In this document: piece after piece, positions 58,808-64,000 of the stretch | Position numbering within the stretch: the first letter of the stretch is position 1 | Layout: each line of letters opens with the position of its first letter | From: Paraburkholderia ferrariae NBRC 106233 | GTDB taxonomy: Bacteria; Pseudomonadota; Gammaproteobacteria; Burkholderiales; Burkholderiaceae | Direction of reading: 5' to 3' | Length of the DNA: 64,000 bases | NCBI RefSeq assembly: GCF_000685035.1 | Contig: NZ_BAYB01000028.1 | Coordinates: 91,450 to 155,449, forward strand | Notes under the pieces: model-generated | What the model was told of the DNA's origin: nothing | The model's input: only the letters and a program-made list of their open reading frames with translations | Databases searched by the model: none | Translations under genes and position numbers: made by a program

Positions 58808-58998
58808 TTCTGGTTCGCCTTCTCAGTCAGGACGGTCCGCACACGTGCGATGTCGCGACGAACCTTCTTCAGCTGGCTCGTGTTCGTGAGCTGCTGGGTC
58901 GCGAGTTGCATGCGCAGGCCGAATTGCGCCTTCAGAAGGTCCGACAGCTCTTGATTGAGCGCGGCCTTGTCTTTCTGGTGAAGTTCGGATGCCTTCAT
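58804..58998 (-). CDS. rpmC: 50S ribosomal protein L29
   Basis: 64-aa two-helix protein at the tunnel exit (MKASELHQKDKAALNQELSDLLKAQF). AAGGAG is 6 nt before ATG 58998, favouring it over the adjacent upstream ATG. Confidence 0.96.
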   Translation of the reverse strand: MKASELHQKDKAALNQELSDLLKAQFGLRMQLATQQLTNTSQLKKVRRDIARVRTVLTEKANQK

Positions 58999-59008
58999 CA
59001 TTCACTCC

Positions 59009-59425
59009 TTAGGCGCCGAGCTGGCGAACCATGAAGACCGTCTTCAGCGGCAGCTTGGCTGCAGCCAGACGGAAGGCTTCACGGGCCAGTTCTTCGGACA
59101 CACCGTCCATTTCGTACAGCATCTTGCCCGGCTGGATCTCGGCGACGTAGTACTCCGGGTTACCCTTACCGTTACCCATACGCACTTCTGCCGGCTTTTG
59201 CGAGATCGGCTTGTCCGGGAAAATGCGGATCCAGATGCGGCCGCCACGCTTGATGTGACGCGTCATTGCACGACGCGCCGCTTCAATCTGACGCGCGGTC
59301 AGGCGACCACGACCGATAGCCTTCAGGCCGTATTCACCGAACGACACTGCGTTGCCGCGAGTGGCGACGCCGGTGTTACGACCCTTCTGCTCTTTGCGAT
59401 ACTTCCTGCGTTTCGGTTGCAGCAT
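59009..59425 (-). CDS. rplP: 50S ribosomal protein L16
   Basis: 138-aa protein that organises tRNA binding (MLQPKRRKYRKEQKGRNTG, GGRIWIRIFPDKPISQKPAEVRMGNGKG). Confidence 0.97.
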   Translation of the reverse strand: MLQPKRRKYRKEQKGRNTGVATRGNAVSFGEYGLKAIGRGRLTARQIEAARRAMTRHIKRGGRIWIRIFPDKPISQKPAEVRMGNGKGNPEYYVAEIQPGKMLYEMDGVSEELAREAFRLAAAKLPLKTVFMVRQLGA

Positions 59426-59427
59426 CG

Positions 59428-60222
59428 TTATTCTCCAGTCTTGCCGTCACCGCCGGCAGCGCCACGGCGCGGGGCGCCACGACGGGCACCCGGTGCGCCT
59501 TCGCCATCACGGCGCGGACGACGATCGCCCGGGCGCGCGTTGCGGCGCGGACGCTTTTCTTCGGCGACTTCTTCCACCACCGGTGCGTCGTTGCGGCCGA
59601 GCGTATCGCCCTTGTAGACCCAAACCTTCACGCCGATGATGCCGTACGTCGTCTTGGCTTCCGAAGTTGCGTAGTCGATGTCGGCACGCAGCGTGTGAAG
59701 CGGCACTCGACCTTCGCGGTACCACTCGGTACGTGCGATTTCGATACCGTTCAGACGGCCGGCGCTCATGATCTTGATGCCCTGGGCACCCAGACGCATC
59801 GCGTTCTGCATCGCGCGCTTCATCGCGCGGCGGAACATGATCCGGCGCTCGAGCTGCTGCGTGATCGAATCGGCGATCAGTTGAGCATCGGTTTCCGGCT
59901 TGCGGATTTCCTCGATGTTCACGTGAACCGGAACGCCCATGCGCTTCTGGAGTTCGGCCTTGAGGAGTTCGATGTCCTCGCCCTTCTTGCCGATCACCAC
60001 ACCCGGGCGCGAGCTGTAAATCGTGATGCGGGCGTTCTTTGCCGGACGCTCGATCACAACACGGCCCACCGAAGCGTTCTTCAGCTTCTTCTTCAGGTAT
60101 TCACGAACACCGATGTCTTCCTTCAACATCGCCGCGAAATTGTTGTTGTTCGCGTACCAACGCGAAGCCCAATTGCGGCTGACGGCCAAACGGAAGCCAG
60201 TCGGATGAATTTTCTGTCCCAT
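59428..60222 (-). CDS. rpsC: 30S ribosomal protein S3
   Basis: 264-aa KH-domain protein at the mRNA entry (MGQKIHPTGFRL, the KH loop GKKGED, RAMQNAMRLGAQGIK). The last 45 or so residues are an Arg/Gly/Ala-rich tail that extends beyond the E. coli protein (about 233 aa), as usual in Burkholderia. Confidence 0.97.
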   Translation of the reverse strand: MGQKIHPTGFRLAVSRNWASRWYANNNNFAAMLKEDIGVREYLKKKLKNASVGRVVIERPAKNARITIYSSRPGVVIGKKGEDIELLKAELQKRMGVPVHVNIEEIRKPETDAQLIADSITQQLERRIMFRRAMKRAMQNAMRLGAQGIKIMSAGRLNGIEIARTEWYREGRVPLHTLRADIDYATSEAKTTYGIIGVKVWVYKGDTLGRNDAPVVEEVAEEKRPRRNARPGDRRPRRDGEGAPGARRGAPRRGAAGGDGKTGE

Positions 60223-60233
60223 CGTATGGCTCC

Positions 60234-60563
60234 TTAATTCCCGACCGTCACAGTGATGTGACAGGATTGCTTCTCGATGCGGTTGCCGCGGCCCTTGGCG
60301 CGCGCGGTGAAACGCTTCAGCGAAGCCGCCTTGTCGACGTAGATGCTCTTGATCTTGAGCTCGTCGATATCGGCGCCTTCGTTGTGTTCCGCGTTTGCGA
60401 TCGCCGAGAGCACAACCTTTTTCACGATGCCGGCCGCTTTCTTCGGCGAGAACGTCAGAACGTTCAGTGCCTTGTCAACCGGCAGACCGCGGATCTGGTC
60501 AGCCACAAGGCGCGTTTTCTGCGCCGAGATGCGGGCACCGCGATGAATTGCCTTCACTTCCAT
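60234..60563 (-). CDS. rplV: 50S ribosomal protein L22
   Basis: 109-aa tunnel protein ([17 protein letters not shown], hairpin region [18 protein letters not shown]). Confidence 0.97.
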
Positions 60564-60575
60564 CTTGATTGCCCC

Positions 60576-60851
60576 TTATTTCTTGGCCTTCTTGTCGGCC
60601 GCGTGACCCTTGAACGTACGGGTCAGTGCGAACTCGCCAAGCTTGTGGCCGACCATGTTTTCCGTGACATACACCGGAACGTGTTGACGGCCGTTATGCA
60701 CGGCGATCGTCAGGCCGATGAAGTCCGGCAGGATCGTCGAACGACGCGACCAGGTCTTGATCGGTTTCTTGTCGCGCGTAGCTGCAGCCGCCTCAACCTT
60801 CTTCAGCAAATGGGCGTCGCAGAACGGACCTTTCTTGATAGAACGTGCCAT
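60576..60851 (-). CDS. rpsS: 30S ribosomal protein S19
   Basis: 91-aa 30S head protein (MARSIKKGPFCDAHLLKK, RSTILPDFIGLTIAVHNGR). Confidence 0.97.
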   Translation of the reverse strand: MARSIKKGPFCDAHLLKKVEAAAATRDKKPIKTWSRRSTILPDFIGLTIAVHNGRQHVPVYVTENMVGHKLGEFALTRTFKGHAADKKAKK

Positions 60852-60861
60852 TGCCTACTCC

Positions 60862-61689
60862 TTAACGCTTGTGACGGCGCTGGACGATCATGCTCGTCGT
60901 GCGCTTGTTGCTGCGGGTACGGTAGCCCTTCGTCGGCGTGCCCCACGGGCTCACCGGATCGCGACCAGCAGCTGTCTTGCCCTCACCACCACCGTGCGGG
61001 TGATCGACCGGGTTCATTGCAACGCCACGGACCGTCGGGCGGATACCGCGCCAGCGGTTCGCGCCAGCCTTACCGATTTGACGGAGGCTGTGCTCTTCGT
61101 TGCCGACTTCACCGATCGTCGCGCGGCACTCGACGTGCACGCGGCGGATTTCGCCCGAACGCAGACGAACCTGCGCGTAGACGCCTTCACGGGCCAGCAG
61201 CATTGCCGACGTACCAGCCGAACGCGCCATTTGCGCGCCCTTGCCCGGCAGCATTTCGATGCAGTGGATCGTCGTACCGACCGGGATGTTGCGGATCGGC
61301 AGGGCGTTGCCCGCGCGGATCGGCGCTTCCGAACCCGACATCAGCTGTTGACCCACCGTCGCACCCTTCGGAGCGATGATGTAGCGGCGCTCGCCGTCTG
61401 CGTACAGAACCAGCGCGATGTTCGCGCTACGGTTCGGGTCGTACTCGAGACGTTCGATCTTTGCCGGAATGCCGTCCTTGTTGCGACGGAAATCGATCAC
61501 ACGGTAGTGCTGCTTGTGACCGCCACCCTGGTGACGCGTCGTGATGTGACCGTTGTTGTTGCGGCCCGCCTTCGAGGATTGCTTTTCGAGCAGCGGCGCG
61601 TACGGCGCACCCGTGTGCAATTCCTTGTTGACGATCTTCACCATCGCGCGGCGACCGGGCGAAGTCGGCTTAACTTTCACGATTGCCAT
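60862..61689 (-). CDS. rplB: 50S ribosomal protein L2
   Basis: 275-aa protein needed for subunit association and the peptidyl transferase centre (NNNGHITTRHQGGGHKQHYR, GVAMNPVDHPHGGGEGK). Confidence 0.98.
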   Translation of the reverse strand: MAIVKVKPTSPGRRAMVKIVNKELHTGAPYAPLLEKQSSKAGRNNNGHITTRHQGGGHKQHYRVIDFRRNKDGIPAKIERLEYDPNRSANIALVLYADGERRYIIAPKGATVGQQLMSGSEAPIRAGNALPIRNIPVGTTIHCIEMLPGKGAQMARSAGTSAMLLAREGVYAQVRLRSGEIRRVHVECRATIGEVGNEEHSLRQIGKAGANRWRGIRPTVRGVAMNPVDHPHGGGEGKTAAGRDPVSPWGTPTKGYRTRSNKRTTSMIVQRRHKR

Positions 61690-61691
61690 GA

Positions 61692-62006
61692 TTACTTGGC
61701 CTCCGCTTCAAAGTTGATTTCCTGGCCGGGCTTCAGGCAGACGTACGCCTTCTTCACGTCCTTGCGCTTGCCGACGAAACGGCCGAAGCGCTTGTTCTTG
61801 CCCTTCTGGACCAGAACGTTGACGGAATCGACTTCCACCTTGAACAGCAGCTCGACAGCAGCCTTGACTTCCTGCTTGGTCGCGTCCGGCGCGACTTCGA
61901 ACACGACTTGTTCGTTCTTGTCCGCCACCAGCGTCGCCTTTTCGGAGATCACCGGCGCGAGCAGGACCTGCATCAAACGATGATCGTTCTTGCGAATCTC
62001 GCTCAT
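61692..62006 (-). CDS. rplW: 50S ribosomal protein L23
   Basis: 104-aa protein at the tunnel exit, docking site for trigger factor and SRP (LLAPVISEKATLV, FEVAPDATKQEVKAAVE). Overlaps rplD by 4 bp. Confidence 0.97.
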   Translation of the reverse strand: MSEIRKNDHRLMQVLLAPVISEKATLVADKNEQVVFEVAPDATKQEVKAAVELLFKVEVDSVNVLVQKGKNKRFGRFVGKRKDVKKAYVCLKPGQEINFEAEAK

Positions 62007-62623
62007 GACAGCAACTCCTCGATCTGGGCGACCGCAGCCTTCGTGATCAGAATCTTCTTGAAGTAGATCAGCGAGAGCGGGTCGGCGAAACGCGGCTCAA
62101 CGACTGCCACGTGGGGCAGGTTGCGCGACGCGAGATACAGGTTCTCGTCGACCGTGTCGGTAATGACCAGCACGGATTCGAGACCCATGGCCTTGAACTT
62201 TTCGGCCAGCAGCTTCGTCTTCGGCGCTTCGAGCGAGAGCTCTTCCACGACCGAGATGCGGCCTTCGCGGGCCAGCTGCGAGAAGATCGAGCAGAGACCT
62301 GCGCGATGCATCTTCTTGTTGACCTTGTGCGAGAAGTTTTCTTCCGGCGAATTCGGGAAGATGCGACCACCGCCACGCCACAACGGGCTCGACGACATAC
62401 CGGCACGAGCACGGCCCGTACCCTTCTGGCGCCACGGCTTCTTGGTGGTGTGCTTGACCTGCTCGCGATCCTTCTGCGCGCGGTTGCCGCTACGAGCGTT
62501 CGCCTGATAAGCGACGACGATCTGGTGAATCAGGGCTTCGTTGTAGTCACGGCCGAACACGACGTCCGACGCGTTGACTGCAGCACCTTCCTGACCATTA
62601 GCGTTCAGGAGCTTCAGTTCCAT
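62003..62623 (-). CDS. rplD: 50S ribosomal protein L4
   Basis: 206-aa protein with tunnel-lining loop (KPWRQKGTGRARAGMSSSPLWRGGG). In E. coli L4 represses the S10 operon. Overlaps rplC by 1 nt and rplW by 4. Confidence 0.97.
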   Translation of the reverse strand: MELKLLNANGQEGAAVNASDVVFGRDYNEALIHQIVVAYQANARSGNRAQKDREQVKHTTKKPWRQKGTGRARAGMSSSPLWRGGGRIFPNSPEENFSHKVNKKMHRAGLCSIFSQLAREGRISVVEELSLEAPKTKLLAEKFKAMGLESVLVITDTVDENLYLASRNLPHVAVVEPRFADPLSLIYFKKILITKAAVAQIEELLS

Positions 62624-63282
62624 TATTGCGCTCCTTTCTTCACGCGGGCCTTGACGGCCGGCGTCACGAAAACCTTGCCGCCCTTCGCACCCGGAACAGC
62701 ACCCTTCACGAGCAGCAGCTTGCGCTCTGCGTCGATACGTGCGATTTCGAGGTTTTGGACCGTCACGGTCTCGTCACCCATGTGACCGGTCATGCGCTTA
62801 CCCGGGAACACGCGACCCGGATCCTGCGCCATACCGATCGAGCCCGGCACATTGTGCGAGCGCGAGTTACCGTGCGATGCACGGCCGGATGCGAAGTTGT
62901 AACGCTTGATGGTACCGGCGTAGCCCTTACCGATCGAGGTGCCTTGCACGTCGACCTTCTGGCCTTCCGAGAAGAGATCCACACCGATCACGGCGCCATT
63001 CGACAGCTCGGCGGCCTTTGCGGCGTCGATCTGGAATTCCTTGAGGATTTCACCGGCTTGAACGCCAGCTTTGGCGAGATGACCTGCGAGCGGCTTCGTC
63101 ACACGCGATGCACGGCGCGTACCGAACGCAACCTGAACGGCCGTGTAGCCGTCGGTTTCAACAGTCTTGATCTGCGTCACGCGGTTGTCGGACACGTCCA
63201 GCACGGTAACGGGAATCGAGTCCCCATCGGCCGTGAAGATACGGGTCATGCCAACCTTGCGACCTACGAGTCCAAGGCTCAT
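62623..63282 (-). CDS. rplC: 50S ribosomal protein L3
   Basis: 219-aa protein starting MSLGLVGRKVGMTRIF; SHGNSRSHNVPGSIGMAQDPGRVFPGKRM is the peptidyl-transferase-side loop and the Gln in it is the usual methylation site. GGAG 6 nt before ATG 63282 favours it over an ATG 12 nt upstream. Preceded by about 210 bp with a good internal promoter. Confidence 0.97.
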   Translation of the reverse strand: MSLGLVGRKVGMTRIFTADGDSIPVTVLDVSDNRVTQIKTVETDGYTAVQVAFGTRRASRVTKPLAGHLAKAGVQAGEILKEFQIDAAKAAELSNGAVIGVDLFSEGQKVDVQGTSIGKGYAGTIKRYNFASGRASHGNSRSHNVPGSIGMAQDPGRVFPGKRMTGHMGDETVTVQNLEIARIDAERKLLLVKGAVPGAKGGKVFVTPAVKARVKKGAQ

Positions 63283-63414
63283 CGTTTTCTCCATTCCCGA
63301 CTGCGATTGGTCGGGGCTAATTTACAAAGTACCGGTGCTTTTTCCTGCCCTTTTCGAGGTAAAGGCTCGATAGGGACACACCGATTTTTTGCGCAGATGC
63401 GCGAAAAGACGTCA

Positions 63415-63443
63415 AGTATAACGTCCTTTCTCGTTTTCCGCAA
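63415..63443 (-). promoter_or_regulatory. Putative promoter upstream of rplC
   Basis: TTGCGG (63438-63443), 17-bp spacer, TATACT (63415-63420) on the minus strand, in the gap between rpsJ and rplC. The leader of about 125 nt includes GCGCAGATGCGC, able to form a small hairpin. Confidence 0.65.
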
Positions 63444-63492
63444 GCAATCAAAGACTTAGCACCGTCTGGCAATCCAGGCGGCGCCGGGGGTC

Positions 63493-63804
63493 TTACTGCA
63501 GCTTGATTTCGACGTCCACACCAGCCGGCAGATCGAGCTTCATCAGTGCGTCGACGGTCTTGTCCGTCGGGTCGACGATGTCCATCAGGCGCAGGTGGGT
63601 ACGGATTTCGAGCTGATCGCGCGACGTCTTGTTGACGTGCGGCGAACGCAGGATGTCGAAACGCTGGATGCGCGTCGGCAGCGGCACCGGGCCACGTACG
63701 ATTGCACCCGTCCGCTTCGCCGTATCGACGATCTCGGCAGCCGATTGGTCGATCAGGCGGTAGTCGAAAGCCTTCAGGCGAATACGGATTTTTTGGTTCT
63801 GCAT
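63493..63804 (-). CDS. rpsJ: 30S ribosomal protein S10
   Basis: 103-aa 30S head protein, also NusE in antitermination (MQNQKIRIRLKAFDYRLID, GPVPLPTRIQRFDILRSPHVNK). Separated from rplC by about 210 bp and from tuf by 138 bp. Confidence 0.98.
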   Translation of the reverse strand: MQNQKIRIRLKAFDYRLIDQSAAEIVDTAKRTGAIVRGPVPLPTRIQRFDILRSPHVNKTSRDQLEIRTHLRLMDIVDPTDKTVDALMKLDLPAGVDVEIKLQ

Positions 63805-63862
63805 GACAATTCCTTGAAAAGAGCGAGGCGGACTTGCTCCGCCAGACTAGATAAAGAGCGTA

Positions 63863-63898
63863 GGCCTTTCCCGCGGCGGAGAGCCGCAGGAAAGGCCC
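63863..63898 (-). terminator. Strong hairpin between tuf and rpsJ
   Basis: Stem GGCCTTTCC/GGAAAGGCC continued by GCGGC/GCCGC after one mismatch, loop GGAGA. No T-run follows on the minus strand, so it may be an attenuator or processing site between tuf and rpsJ rather than a full terminator. Confidence 0.45.
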
Positions 63899-63942
63899 GG
63901 GTACTGCACAGCTTCTACAGCAAGCCGACTATTCTACTCGAT

Positions 63943-64000
63943 TTACTCGATAACCTTTGCAACGACACCGGCACCGACGGTACGGCCACCTTCGCGAATC
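63943..64000 (-). CDS. tuf: Elongation factor Tu, 3' end only
   Basis: The minus strand reads IREGGRTVGAGVVAKVIE then TAA, the exact C-terminus of EF-Tu. The rest lies beyond the right edge. The str-type tuf gene precedes rpsJ, as expected. Confidence 0.95.
   Translation of the reverse strand, partial: IREGGRTVGAGVVAKVIE

Overview
The window is a G+C-rich chromosomal segment (roughly two thirds G+C by eye) from a beta-proteobacterium, almost certainly Burkholderia sensu lato (Paraburkholderia, Trinickia or Caballeronia type). The evidence is the protein sequences together with gene order: a complete mlaFEDACB operon next to thiOSGE, gltBD preceded by a transposase-like gene, pilMN(OP)Q-aroKB-dgt, and the full S10-spc-alpha ribosomal block. 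It is essentially a core-genome region. No tRNA, rRNA, CRISPR array, prophage or intact insertion sequence was seen.

Layout. 1-5.4 kb (minus): the Mla phospholipid-transport operon, with a partial YadG-type ABC ATPase beyond it. 5.5-9.3 kb (minus): thiO-thiS-thiG-thiE, preceded by a clear TPP riboswitch, a likely promoter and a possible 49-codon leader ORF whose stop overlaps the thiO start. 9.6-15 kb (plus): a YddA/SbmA-like ABC exporter overlapping a short-chain dehydrogenase that lacks the catalytic Tyr, an MFS transporter and a DadA-type D-amino-acid dehydrogenase. 15-23.5 kb (minus): thpR, gltD, gltB, and a Y1/REP-type transposase homologue that has lost its HUH histidines and its tyrosine. 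23.6-28.9 kb: an OmpW porin and a DUF883 protein (plus), then glycerophosphodiesterase, dgt, aroB and aroK (minus). 29-33.1 kb (minus): pilM, pilN, a PilO-PilP fusion and a short PilQ, each overlapping the next by 4 bp. 33.4-38 kb: mrcA, cyaY, lptM and lysA. 38-44.3 kb (minus): msrQ/msrP, the system II cytochrome c maturation pair ccsB/resB, and cytochrome c4. 44.5-48.9 kb: engB and hemB (plus), then dsbD and cutA (minus). 49-64 kb (minus): rplQ back to rpsJ and the 3' end of tuf.

The genes form functional blocks: outer-membrane lipid homeostasis (mla), thiamin synthesis under TPP control (thi), ammonia assimilation (gltBD), shikimate pathway plus type IV pilus assembly (aro/pil), envelope redox and cytochrome biogenesis (msrPQ, ccsB/resB, cytochrome c4, dsbD), and translation.

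The most unusual structure lies just downstream of gltD. A 51-bp spacer built around a 16-bp-arm inverted repeat is flanked by two copies of the last 22 codons plus stop of gltD. All five differences between the copies are synonymous (including TAG against TAA), so both copies seem to have evolved as functional gene tails. This looks like a small dispersed element that duplicates or swaps the 3' end of its host gene. The inactivated transposase homologue upstream of gltB is the second most interesting item.
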